Source: DATIYF01 sp035517775 (GTDB taxonomy: Bacteria > Acidobacteriota > Terriglobia > Terriglobales > Acidobacteriaceae). Taken from it: a DNA stretch of 27,642 nt. Below are positions 7,434-15,562 of the stretch, piece by piece. A program made the translations under genes and the position numbers. The DNA lies in contig DATIYF010000047.1 in NCBI GenBank assembly GCA_035517775.1, positions 1 to 27,642 of the forward strand. The letters run 5' to 3'. How positions within the stretch are numbered: position 1 is the stretch's first letter; each line of letters starts with the position of its first letter. A model generated the notes under the pieces. That model was not told where the DNA came from. It worked only from the letters and a program-made list of their open reading frames with translations, and did no database searches.

Positions 7434-7451
7434 TTGTAACCATCCTGTAAC
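7434..7451 (+). promoter_or_regulatory. Pho box upstream of pstS
   Basis: Two 7-bp direct repeats, TTGTAAC (7434-7440) and CTGTAAC (7445-7451), are separated by 4 bp, an 11-bp period as in PhoB-family sites (E. coli CTGTCAT-N4-CTGTCAY). A -10-like TACAAG starts 11 bp after the box (7462-7467). The same arrangement occurs before pstC. PhoB-type binding is inferred; no phoB gene is in the window. Confidence 0.8.
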
Positions 7452-7522
7452 AGACCAAAAGTACAAGGGTTCGTACTAAAACAACCATCGTTTGCACTGG
7501 CAGACAAAAGGAGGACCACCGC

Positions 7523-8524
7523 GTGATGCGTCGAATTGCGCTTTTGTGTCTGGCTCTGGCGTTACCCGCTTTTGGGCAGACCACATTAAATGGGGCGGGC
7601 GCAACGTTTCCTTATCCGATGTATTCCAAGTGGTTTAGCGAATATCACAAACTTCACCCTGAAATTGAAATCAACTATCAGTCCATCGGCAGCGGCGGCG
7701 GCATTCGGCAAGTGCTGGCCCAGACCGTAGACTTTGGCGCCAGCGACGGACCGATGACCGATGAACAGCTCTCCCAGGCCAAGGTAAAAATCCTGCACAT
7801 TCCGACCGTGCTCGGGGCGGTGGTGCCGGCTTACAACGTGCCTGGCGTGAGCGGCGACTTGCGCTTTTCTTCCAAGACGGTGGCCGACATTTGCCTGGGT
7901 AAGATCACCAGCTGGAATGACAAGGCCATCGCCGCCGACAATCCGGGAGTGAATCTGCCCGGGCAGACCATCATCGTGGTGCATCGCTCGGATGGCAGCG
8001 GCACCAACTACATCTTCACCGACTATCTCTCCAAGGTCAGCTCGGAATGGCAAAGTGACGTGGGCAAGGGCACCTCGGTCAAGTGGCCGGTGGGGCTCGG
8101 CGCCAAAGGCAATGAGGGCGTGGCGGGCATGATTCGGCAGATGCCAGGCGCGTTCGGCTATGTCGAGTTGATCTATGCCGTGCAGAACCACATTCCTTAC
8201 GGCGTCCTGCGCAATGCGGCAGGAACCTGGCTGAAGGCCAGCTTGGATGGCGCCACGGCGGCGGCGGCTTCGGTGCCCAAGATGCCGGCAGACTTTCGCG
8301 TTTCCATCACCAATGCTCCGGGGAAGGATGCGTATCCCATCTCGAGCTTCACCTGGCTGCTGATTCCGGTGCAGTCCAAAGACGCCGCCAGGGGGAAGAT
8401 TCTGGTGGATTTCCTCAACTGGATGCTCGACAACGGGGAAAAGATGACCCAGGCCCTGGACTACGCTCCCTTGCCCGACAACGTTGCAGCCAAAGTTCGG
8501 GAAGCGGTCAAACAGGTCCACTAA
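7523..8524 (+). CDS. pstS: Phosphate ABC transporter, periplasmic substrate-binding protein PstS
   Basis: PstS captures phosphate in the periplasm and delivers it to the PstCA permease. The 333-residue product has a signal peptide (MMRRIALLCLALALPAFGQ) without a lipobox cysteine, so it should be soluble. Phosphate-site motifs are LNGAGATFPYPMYSKW (22-37), SIGSGGG (54-60), DFGASDGPM (70-78) and HRSDGSGTNYIF (154-165). AGGAGG at 7509-7514 serves either the GTG at 7523 (8-nt gap) or the ATG at 7526; both give nearly the same protein. A Pho box lies about 70 bp upstream. Unlike the usual pstSCAB order, it is followed by a porin and by polyphosphate genes, and pstCAB lies about 7 kb downstream. 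Confidence 0.96.
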   Translation: MMRRIALLCLALALPAFGQTTLNGAGATFPYPMYSKWFSEYHKLHPEIEINYQSIGSGGGIRQVLAQTVDFGASDGPMTDEQLSQAKVKILHIPTVLGAVVPAYNVPGVSGDLRFSSKTVADICLGKITSWNDKAIAADNPGVNLPGQTIIVVHRSDGSGTNYIFTDYLSKVSSEWQSDVGKGTSVKWPVGLGAKGNEGVAGMIRQMPGAFGYVELIYAVQNHIPYGVLRNAAGTWLKASLDGATAAAASVPKMPADFRVSITNAPGKDAYPISSFTWLLIPVQSKDAARGKILVDFLNWMLDNGEKMTQALDYAPLPDNVAAKVREAVKQVH

Positions 8525-8551
8525 GGCAGTCCCACGATTTCTGATTGAAGG

Positions 8552-8573
8552 GCCTCGACCCTGCGGTTGAGGC
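8552..8573 (+). promoter_or_regulatory. Hairpin between pstS and the porin gene
   Basis: GCCTCGACC (8552-8560) can pair with GGTTGAGGC (8565-8573) over 9 positions with one G-U wobble and a CTGC tetraloop. No T-tract follows, and the porin's ribosome site (AGAAGGAG) begins at once. This looks like an intra-operon mRNA processing or stability hairpin, not a terminator. Confidence 0.5.
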
Positions 8574-8586
8574 AGAAGGAGAAACG

Positions 8587-10188
8587 ATGAAGTCTGCTCT
8601 CAGGTGGTGTGTAATTCCACTCTTGGCGACGTCCCTGCTGGCCCAGACGGCGACCAAGCCCAAAAAGATGCGCCATAAGGCGGCTGCGCCGGCGGTCACC
8701 ATGCAGGACGTGCAGGAACTGAAAGACGCGTTGGCTGCCCAGCAGCAGCAGATCAACGATCTGAAACAGCAACTGCAGGCGAAGGATGCCGCCTGGCAGG
8801 AGTCGCAACAGGCGCTGCACCAGGCGCAAGCCACGGCCAGTGACGCACAGGCCAAAGCTGACCAGGCCAGCGCCACCGCCGCCCAGCAGCAGCAGGCCGT
8901 GGACAGCCTGCACAAAGACGTTGCCGACCTGCAGAGCACCAGCGTGAGCACGGCCACGACCTTGCAAGATGCGCAGAAGGCGATTGCCGACGGCAATAAG
9001 GAAATCAAGGAACTGCGCAAGCTCAAGCTGAGCGGCGACCTGCGCCTGCGCTTCGAGCCTTTCTTCGGCGGCGGCGCGACCACTTCGCCCGTCCCCCAGG
9101 ACCGCTTCCGCGAGCGCTTCCGCCTGCGCTTTAACGTCAACACCAACGTGACTAACGACTTTGCGGTTGGCTTCTCGCTCGCATCGGGCGATCTGGGCGA
9201 CCCGGTTTCCACCAACTCAACCGAGACCGGCTTCTTTACCCGCAAGCCGTTCGCCATTGACAAGGCCTTCGGGACCTACAATCCGCACGCCCTAAAACCG
9301 TTCAGCGTGACCGTGGGAAAGTTTGCTTACACCTGGCAGCGCACCGAGCTGACCTGGGATAACGACCTGAACCCGGAGGGCGCCAGCGAGCAGGTCTCCT
9401 GGAACTGGAAGCACAGCCCCATTAACCACTTCGCCGTGGTGGGATACGAAATGCCCATCTTCGAAGTCAGCGGCGGCCCTGACAGCTACGTCACCGGCGG
9501 ACAGGTGCAGCTCGGTTTGGGCGGCGGGCCGATCAAGTTCAGCGCGAACGCGGCCTATTACGACTTTGAAAACGCCGATACCATCGCGCAGAACCAGACG
9601 CAGAGCCCGAGCGACGGATTTGCCACGCAAGGTATTACCAATACCGGCGGGGGCAACTTCGGCTTCAGCGCCTCAACTCTGTCGAACAACTTTGGCGTCA
9701 TCAATGGCAAGCGCGCCTTCGCTTCCAAGTACGGGATTGTGGATGCGATCGCCCGCCTGGACTTCGACACCGGAGCCAAGCGCTGGCCTATTTACGCCCT
9801 GTTTGACTACGCTCAGAACACCCGGGCCTGCGAGAACATCGCAGCCTTTGTGGCAGCCGGGGCTACGGTCCCGAGCTGTGATCCTCACCAGCGCCATGGC
9901 TACTGGTCAGAGCTGAAGTTCGGCCAGACCAAGAACCCGGGCGATCTGCTGCTGGGCTACACCTTCGCCCGAATTGAGCGGGATGCCGTTCTTTCCGCCT
10001 TCGATTTCAGCGACCTGCGGCAGCCCACCAACGTGATCGAGCACCGCATCGAGGCCTATTATCAGGCCTATCCCCACGTTCAGGTGGGAGCCACGGGTCT
10101 GATCGGGCGGCAGATTGTCACCGCCCAGAGCCCGACCCTGGAGCGTTGGCTCAAGCGTTGGCAGTTCGATACTATCTTCAGCTTCTAA
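8587..10188 (+). CDS. Outer-membrane porin with N-terminal coiled coil, probably for phosphate
   Basis: The 533-residue product starts with a signal peptide (MKSALRWCVIPLLATSLLAQ). A Gln/Ala-rich coiled coil follows at about 39-147, with heptads such as DVQELKDALAAQQQQINDLKQQLQAKD. A long beta-barrel region runs from LKLSGDLRLRFEPFFGG (147) to the end and closes in Phe (WQFDTIFSF), the C-terminal signature recognised by the BAM machinery. The coiled coil probably forms a periplasmic trimer stalk, as in OprB/OprP-like or other putative porin families. ATG 8587 is preferred over an upstream TTG because AAGGAG is well spaced. Its place 62 bp after pstS suggests co-transcription under the Pho box and a role in phosphate entry, by analogy with PhoE or OprP; the selectivity is inference. 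Confidence 0.82.
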   Translation: MKSALRWCVIPLLATSLLAQTATKPKKMRHKAAAPAVTMQDVQELKDALAAQQQQINDLKQQLQAKDAAWQESQQALHQAQATASDAQAKADQASATAAQQQQAVDSLHKDVADLQSTSVSTATTLQDAQKAIADGNKEIKELRKLKLSGDLRLRFEPFFGGGATTSPVPQDRFRERFRLRFNVNTNVTNDFAVGFSLASGDLGDPVSTNSTETGFFTRKPFAIDKAFGTYNPHALKPFSVTVGKFAYTWQRTELTWDNDLNPEGASEQVSWNWKHSPINHFAVVGYEMPIFEVSGGPDSYVTGGQVQLGLGGGPIKFSANAAYYDFENADTIAQNQTQSPSDGFATQGITNTGGGNFGFSASTLSNNFGVINGKRAFASKYGIVDAIARLDFDTGAKRWPIYALFDYAQNTRACENIAAFVAAGATVPSCDPHQRHGYWSELKFGQTKNPGDLLLGYTFARIERDAVLSAFDFSDLRQPTNVIEHRIEAYYQAYPHVQVGATGLIGRQIVTAQSPTLERWLKRWQFDTIFSF

Positions 10189-10215
10189 CTGCGAAGATCG
10201 AAGACTTGCAAATTT

Positions 10216-10260
10216 CGGGCCGGAGCGTATAAGGTGCTCCGGCCCGTTTTACTATTTTTT
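10216..10260 (+). terminator. Strong rho-independent terminator after the porin gene
   Basis: CGGGCCGGAGC (10216-10226) pairs perfectly over 11 bp with GCTCCGGCCCG (10236-10246) around a 9-nt loop, and is followed by TTTTACTATTTTTT. It ends the pstS-porin transcript and separates it from ppk1. Confidence 0.9.
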
Positions 10261-10264
10261 GGCT

Positions 10265-10270
10265 TATACT
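10265..10270 (+). promoter_or_regulatory. Candidate -10 element for ppk1-sixA
   Basis: TATACT (5 of 6 matches to TATAAT) lies just after the porin terminator and 125 bp before ppk1. No good -35 hexamer is visible and no Pho box was found, so ppk1 may be expressed independently of the Pho regulon. Confidence 0.35.
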
Positions 10271-10395
10271 CACTGGTGACAGTCAGCGTGCAAGAGATGC
10301 TTCTGGATAACCGGACCGTAGAGTAAACCGCAAGTCCAACCGGAAAACCTGCACTTGGCCTGAAACCAGTATTGCCGTCCGCCGCGAAAAGGACT

Positions 10396-12555
10396 ATGGC
10401 TCGCCTTTCGCTCGACAACCCGTCGTATTACATCAATCGCGAAGCCTCCTGGCTGGCGTTCAACCACCGTGTTCTGGAGGAAGCCGAAGACCCGGGCAAT
10501 CCGCTGCTCGAGCGGCTGAAATTCCTGGCGATCACGGCCAGCAATCTGGATGAATTTTTTGAAGTCCGCGTGGCCGGCCTGGTGCAGCAGATCGAAGACG
10601 GCTACACCGAAGGCGGCCCCGACGGCCTGACCCTGGTCGAAGAGCGCGACGTGGTTTCCCGCGAAACCCACGAGTTTGTGGAGGAGCAATACCGCTGCTG
10701 GAACGGAGGTTTGCGTTCGGCTCTGGCGCAAAATGGAATCCGCGTGCTCAGTCTGCACGAGCTCAGCTCGCGGGCGCACGCTTTTGTGGATGAATACTGC
10801 GGGCGCGAGCTCGATCTGCTGCTGACCCCGGTGACGGTGGATCCGGCGCATCCCTTTCCCCGGGTAATCAATAAGGCGCTGTGCGTGGCACTTTTGTTGC
10901 GGCGGCGGCGGCGTTCTTCGCTGACCTATATCGGGGTGGTGACCGTGCCCCGCGCCCTGCCTCGGCTGGTGCGGCTGCCTTCGGATGGTAGTGACGATTT
11001 CATTTTTCTCGCCGACCTGGTGGCCTACCACGCCGCCCGCATGTACCACGGCTATGACATTATTTCTTCCGCCGCGTTCCGCGTCACCCGCAACAGCAAT
11101 CTATACCTGGCCGAGGAAGAATCGCGCAGCCTTCTGGAGTCGGTGCGCGCCGAATTGCACAATCGCCGCAAGGGCGACGCGGTGCGCCTGGAGATTGAAG
11201 CCGACGCCGATCCGGAAATCATCGAGCGCCTGCGCACCAACTTCGAGCTGGAGCCCTGGCAGGTGTTTCGCGTGCACGGGCCGGTGAATCTCTCGCGGCT
11301 GTTCAATATTTACGAGCAGACCGAGCATCCCGAGCTGAAATTCAAGCCTTTCGTGGCCCGCGAGCTTCGCCTCACGGCAAAATCGCAGGATTTATTCGAG
11401 GAGCTGCGGCGGCACGATGTCCTGCTCTACCACCCCTTCGATTCTTATGACGCGGTGGTTTCCTTCATCGAATCGGCCAGCAAAGACCCGCGCGTGCTCT
11501 CCATCAAGCAAACCCTTTACCGCACCAGCGAGCACTCGCTGATTGTGCCTTCGCTGATTGCCGCGGCGGAGAAGAAAGAAGTCACGGCGGTAGTCGAGCT
11601 CAAAGCGCGCTTCGATGAAGACTCCAATATCCGCTGGTCGCGCGATCTGGAAGACGCCGGAGTGCAGGTATTTCACGGGCTGGTGGGGCTGAAGACGCAC
11701 TGCAAGCTCTCGCTTCTGGTGCGCCGTGATCCCGATGGCGTGACCCGCAGCTATGCTCATCTGGGTACGGGAAACTACAACACCACGACGGCGCGCATTT
11801 ATACCGATCTCAGTCTGCTGACGTCCGACCCGGAAATCACCGGCGCGGTGCATGATGTTTTCAGTTTTCTGACCGCTTACGCCGAGCACCCCACCTACGA
11901 TCCATTGATGGTGGCGCCGCTCAATCTGGCCGAGCATCTGCTGGCATTGATTACCCGCGAAACTGAGCACGCCCGCCACGGGCGGCCGGCGCACATCATT
12001 GCCAAGATGAATGCGCTGCTCGATAAGAACGTGATCATGGCGCTGTACCGCGCTTCCCAGGCGGGAGTGGAAATCGACTTGATCGTGCGCGGCATTTGCG
12101 CTTTGCGGCCGGGGGTGCGGGGCGTAAGCGACCGCATTCGGGTGCGCAGCATCGTGGGCCGCTTTCTGGAGCATAGCCGCGTCTACTACTTCAGCAATGG
12201 TGGTGACGAGGAGATTTATTTGGGCAGCGCCGACTGGATGCCGCGCAACCTCTACGAGCGCGTAGAAGTGATCTTCCCCCTGAAAGACGAATTGCTGCGC
12301 GAGCGCGTGCGCCATGAGATTCTGGCGGCCTACCTGGCCGATAACGTGAAGACGCGCCTGCTGCAGAGGGACGGCGCCTACATTCGCCCCTGGCAGGCGC
12401 AGGGCAAACGCAAACCCCCCGCCGGAGTTGCCGCTTTCAACGCCCAGGAATTTCTTGTCGGCCTGGCGGAAGGAAAGCAGTTTCTGGATAACATTCCGGA
12501 TCCGGTCCCGGCGCCGCGCTCACGCCGCCGCGTGCTGACCGGAAAGGCGGGGTAA
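10396..12555 (+). CDS. ppk1: Polyphosphate kinase Ppk1
   Basis: Ppk1 reversibly transfers the ATP gamma-phosphate onto polyphosphate chains. The 719-residue product is the usual length and shows the N-terminal YINREASWLAFNHRVLEEAEDPGNPLLERLKFLAITASNLDEFFEVRVAGL, the PVNLSRLFNIYE region, and YHPFDSYDAVVSFIESASKDPRVLSIKQTLYRTSEHS. In the phospholipase-D-like catalytic core, LKTHCKLSLLV carries His435, equivalent to the phosphorylated E. coli His435, and YAHLGTGNYNTTTARIYTD carries the second conserved histidine. LGSADWMPRNLYERVEV marks the C2 domain. ATG 10396 has AAAAGGA immediately before it, though close; an upstream TTG is less likely. It is followed 6 bp later by sixA, implying co-transcription. 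Confidence 0.96.
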   Translation: MARLSLDNPSYYINREASWLAFNHRVLEEAEDPGNPLLERLKFLAITASNLDEFFEVRVAGLVQQIEDGYTEGGPDGLTLVEERDVVSRETHEFVEEQYRCWNGGLRSALAQNGIRVLSLHELSSRAHAFVDEYCGRELDLLLTPVTVDPAHPFPRVINKALCVALLLRRRRRSSLTYIGVVTVPRALPRLVRLPSDGSDDFIFLADLVAYHAARMYHGYDIISSAAFRVTRNSNLYLAEEESRSLLESVRAELHNRRKGDAVRLEIEADADPEIIERLRTNFELEPWQVFRVHGPVNLSRLFNIYEQTEHPELKFKPFVARELRLTAKSQDLFEELRRHDVLLYHPFDSYDAVVSFIESASKDPRVLSIKQTLYRTSEHSLIVPSLIAAAEKKEVTAVVELKARFDEDSNIRWSRDLEDAGVQVFHGLVGLKTHCKLSLLVRRDPDGVTRSYAHLGTGNYNTTTARIYTDLSLLTSDPEITGAVHDVFSFLTAYAEHPTYDPLMVAPLNLAEHLLALITRETEHARHGRPAHIIAKMNALLDKNVIMALYRASQAGVEIDLIVRGICALRPGVRGVSDRIRVRSIVGRFLEHSRVYYFSNGGDEEIYLGSADWMPRNLYERVEVIFPLKDELLRERVRHEILAAYLADNVKTRLLQRDGAYIRPWQAQGKRKPPAGVAAFNAQEFLVGLAEGKQFLDNIPDPVPAPRSRRRVLTGKAG

Positions 12556-12561
12556 AAAGTC

Positions 12562-13092
12562 ATGCTGGTTTACTTTTTGCGCCATGCCTCGGCCGGGCAG
12601 AGCCTCAGCAATCTCAAAAAGGACGAAAAACGCGCGCTCGACAAAGCTGGAATCGAGCAGTGCGGCTATGTTGGGCGGGCGCTGGCCGCGCTGGACGTGC
12701 AAGTCGAGGTGATCATCTCCAGCCCGCTGAAGCGCGCGGCGCAAACCGCTTCTTTGGTGGGCAACGAACTGAGCTACGAGGGCAAGCTGGTGTTTGAGAA
12801 TGCTCTGCGGCCTGGCGCCGGTGTTGCCGAGTTCCGCCAGTTGCTCGACAAATATTCCAAGCGCGAATCCATCATGGTGGTGGGGCACAATCCCAATCTC
12901 AGCGAATTTCTCGGCCACGTCATCAGCCAGAGCGGATGTGAGGCTTCGGTGGAGCTGAAGAAAGGCGCCGTGGCCAAGGTGGAAATGAGCCGCAATTCCG
13001 GCATGCTGCACTGGTGCTTTACGCCCAAGATCCTGCGCACGCTTCACGCCGCCGCGACAGAAAGCTCGCGTCCGAAGACCTCGCGAAAGTAG
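12562..13092 (+). CDS. sixA: SixA-type histidine phosphatase
   Basis: This 176-residue member of the histidine phosphatase superfamily has the catalytic Arg7-His8 in FLRHASAG, Arg58 in ISSPLKRAAQTA and the second histidine, His109, in VVGHNPNLSEF. The small size and the RHA motif fit SixA, which removes phosphate from histidine residues of phosphorelay proteins. It begins 6 bp after ppk1 and has GGCGGGG nearby as ribosome site. Since Ppk1 works through a phosphohistidine, a role linked to polyphosphate enzymes is conceivable, but this is speculation. Its last 49 bp overlap, tail to tail, with the 3' end of the ppx gene on the other strand, and its final residues are an Arg/Lys/Ser-rich tail. 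Confidence 0.85.
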   Translation: MLVYFLRHASAGQSLSNLKKDEKRALDKAGIEQCGYVGRALAALDVQVEVIISSPLKRAAQTASLVGNELSYEGKLVFENALRPGAGVAEFRQLLDKYSKRESIMVVGHNPNLSEFLGHVISQSGCEASVELKKGAVAKVEMSRNSGMLHWCFTPKILRTLHAAATESSRPKTSRK

Positions 13093-14573
13093 CTTCTCTC
13101 TTTTTCCACCGCCCATAATTCCAGGTCGGCGCTCACCCGGGCCTGGGTGAGCACAGTGATGCCGACCTTGCCGTTCCGGGAATGCACTCGTGCCTGGCGA
13201 ATGGCGCCGCTGCGGCCCAGGTTGAGCGCGCGCGCCAGCCGCAAGAGCAAAGACGCCCGGGGCACGCGCTCGCGGTCTTCCGGAGTGAGCACTTTCACCG
13301 GCCCGTCTCCGGGGGTGGGGCGCGACTTGCCCAGGTAGCGCGCAATGGCGGCTATGATCTGCCGCTGCTGCGGCGTATAACCCAGAATATCGGAGTGAGA
13401 AATGATGTAGTGGGTGTGCCGGTGCCGCCCGTTGCGGTTCACATAATCGCCAACTTCGTAAAGCATGGCGGCGGCAGAGAGCCATTCACGGTACTCCGGG
13501 GGCAGCCGGTGCACCGCCTTGAGCGCGCTGAACATTTGCATGGCGGAGCTGCGCACCTGCAGAGCGTGGTCCATATCCACGTGGTAATGCTGCACCGCGG
13601 CCCGGATCGAATCCCAGCGCTCGGATTCGATCTGCTTGCCGGAGCGCGTGCCGCGGTCGTACTCGGCGGCCATCTGGGCCAGCAAGCCATCGCGCAAGCC
13701 CAGCGCGGAATAGCGAAAGCCGCGCAGCTGGCAGCGCTCCAGAAGCTCGGCATAGACGACCGCGCCGGCGACGATGATTTCCGCCCGCCGCGGACCTACG
13801 CCCGCCAGCTGACGGCGCTCCGCCACCGGCAGGCGGGCCAGCAGCTTGACGACACGCCGCATCTGGGGGCGTAAGACTACCGCCGCGCGCGGGCCCTTGG
13901 TCTTATAGAGACCGTGGCACACGGCGGCCAGCGAGGCGGCGGTGCCGGAAGTGGCAATCACCACCTTGGGCCGCGCCCGGATGATGCGCTGAGAAATGCG
14001 GCCAATTTCGCGCTCCACAAAACCCCGCAGGCGTGCCAGCTCCGGCTTGCGCGGTGGATCATGGTGCAGAAACTCATTGGTCAGGCGTACGGCTCCGAGC
14101 GGCAGGCTGACGGTTTCGCGGATGTGACCGCCGTTGGAGATGGTCAGTTCGCAGCTGCCGCCGCCCAGGTCCGCCATCAGCGCGGAAGAGGCGCTCAACC
14201 GCAGCGAAGAGACCAGGCCGAGGTGAATCAGGCGGGCCTCTTCCAGTCCGGAGATGATCTCCACTTTCCAGCCGGTGGTCGAGCGCACCCACTCAAGGAA
14301 GGCTTGCGAGTTGCGCGCGTCGCGCAGGGCGCTGGTGGCGACAGCACGCACGGAATCGGCGCCCGCCTTCTGCACCGCGCGGTGAAAGCGGCGCAGCACC
14401 TTGACCGTGTTCGACATTGCTTCGGGGGTAAGAAACCCGCTGCCGAAGACGCCTTCGCCTAGGCGGGTGACCTCGCGGTCTTCATGGACCTCGATCAGCC
14501 GGCGGCGGCTCAGGCGGGCGATTTTCAGGCGGACGGAGTTGGAGCCGATGTCAATCGCGGCGAAGGTGGGCAT
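13044..14573 (-). CDS. ppx: Exopolyphosphatase, Ppx/GppA family
   Basis: Ppx removes terminal phosphates from polyphosphate; GppA relatives hydrolyse pppGpp. The 509-residue protein has the ASKHA-fold motifs AAIDIGSNSVRL (5-16), AVATSALRDARN (78-88), ISGLEEARLIHLG with the catalytic-type glutamate (near 111-112), MADLGGGSCELT (133-144) and ATSGTAASLAA (207-217), and ALGLRDGLL ends the N-terminal half. A C-terminal HD-like half (about 315-509) has DMDHALQVRSSA and HRHTHYIISHSDILGYT, but the usual LHEIG reads LYEVG (Tyr372). It lies 60 bp after the CHAD gene on the same strand. Ppx is favoured over GppA because of the polyphosphate neighbours. Confidence 0.92.
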   Translation of the reverse strand: MPTFAAIDIGSNSVRLKIARLSRRRLIEVHEDREVTRLGEGVFGSGFLTPEAMSNTVKVLRRFHRAVQKAGADSVRAVATSALRDARNSQAFLEWVRSTTGWKVEIISGLEEARLIHLGLVSSLRLSASSALMADLGGGSCELTISNGGHIRETVSLPLGAVRLTNEFLHHDPPRKPELARLRGFVEREIGRISQRIIRARPKVVIATSGTAASLAAVCHGLYKTKGPRAAVVLRPQMRRVVKLLARLPVAERRQLAGVGPRRAEIIVAGAVVYAELLERCQLRGFRYSALGLRDGLLAQMAAEYDRGTRSGKQIESERWDSIRAAVQHYHVDMDHALQVRSSAMQMFSALKAVHRLPPEYREWLSAAAMLYEVGDYVNRNGRHRHTHYIISHSDILGYTPQQRQIIAAIARYLGKSRPTPGDGPVKVLTPEDRERVPRASLLLRLARALNLGRSGAIRQARVHSRNGKVGITVLTQARVSADLELWAVEKERSYFREVFGRELSVAAA

Positions 14574-14633
14574 AGCGGGAGCCGATCAGTGTACAGCCTT
14601 GGCTATCGGGAAAAAGCAGAATTTCAAAGGATG

Positions 14634-15464
14634 CTAGGCGGCGGATTTTGAGCGGCGGGCGGGGGCCGGAGATTTCCGCGGCGGAATAGACGGCGCGCGC
14701 AATTCTGCCCGCACCTGCGCCAGGACGTCCAGGGCATGACGGAACTTGGCGCGGGTGATGTTGCGCAGCGCCGCCGCCAGAACCGATTGCGAGGGGCTGC
14801 CGAACAGCTTTTCCGCGCGGGCGGTGAGCTTCAGCCAGTCGTGCCAGTCGCCGATGACATCCTGCATTTCTTTCAGGCGCTTGACCAGGCGGAGGGCCTC
14901 CGGATCATGGCCGGCGAGCTCAGCCACGTAGCGGGCGCGCTTACCCACGATGCGATATTGGTGCAGGGTCTTCTCCGTCAACGGGCCGCCGCCCTTTTCT
15001 AATTGCAGCAACATCTGGGTGGCCACTTTGACCGGGTCAGCCTCTGCCGGGATGACCGCACTCTTCGCCGCGCGGCGCAAGCGTTTACGCACCTTGCCGA
15101 GAGTCTGGCGGTCAAAGCTCTCGCCCAGGTTTCTGGCGCGCAGTGCGCGGTCTTCAATCAGCGCCGCCATCAGCTGGGCTTTTTGGCCGGCCGAGCCCGG
15201 CACTTTCAGATTTCTGAGCGCGGCGCTCTGCACATCGAGATCGCGCAGCTGACCAGCCTTGCGCCGCAAGCGCGCCAGAAGTTTAAGCAGCTTCTGATCG
15301 CTGCGGCTGGGGTCTGCAGCCAGGTCGCCGAGCAGCGCCTCCACCCGCCGGCTGTAGGTGCGAAACTTATGCACGTTGCGCGCGGCGGAGTTTTTGGCCA
15401 GCTTGCCGAGCTGGCGATTCAGTCTCTCAAAAACCGCGCGGCTAAGTTGCTCGTTCACTCGCAT
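14634..15464 (-). CDS. CHAD-domain protein, probable polyphosphate binder
   Basis: CHAD domains are basic, histidine-rich helical bundles shown to bind inorganic polyphosphate. The 276-residue product has the two diagnostic repeats: VHKFRTYSRRVEALLGDL (31-48) and LHQYRIVGKRARYVAEL (168-183), plus LRDLDV (73-78) and MQDVIGDWHDW (200-210). The C-terminus is a Pro/Lys/Arg/Ser-rich basic tail. The frame is open back to 15563, but those residues (Cys/Phe-rich) do not resemble a CHAD N-terminus and would overlap the promoter of pstC. ATG 15464 (MRVNEQLSRAVFERLN) is therefore preferred, although its ribosome site is weak. It precedes ppx and diverges from pstC, so it belongs functionally with the polyphosphate genes. 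Confidence 0.85.
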   Translation of the reverse strand: MRVNEQLSRAVFERLNRQLGKLAKNSAARNVHKFRTYSRRVEALLGDLAADPSRSDQKLLKLLARLRRKAGQLRDLDVQSAALRNLKVPGSAGQKAQLMAALIEDRALRARNLGESFDRQTLGKVRKRLRRAAKSAVIPAEADPVKVATQMLLQLEKGGGPLTEKTLHQYRIVGKRARYVAELAGHDPEALRLVKRLKEMQDVIGDWHDWLKLTARAEKLFGSPSQSVLAAALRNITRAKFRHALDVLAQVRAELRAPSIPPRKSPAPARRSKSAA

Positions 15465-15562
15465 ACAAAATTCCACACCCAGGAAGAAAGCGAAGGAGTA
15501 AGATTCCAGCTTCCGCGCAAAGCTCCGCGCGAAGCAGCCAAGGGCCGGAAAACAGGCGGCCA

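Noticed and set aside
10250..10395. Pho box before ppk1
   Set aside because: Only a single TGACAG-like half-site is present, without an 11-bp direct repeat, so ppk1 is not called a Pho-box gene.
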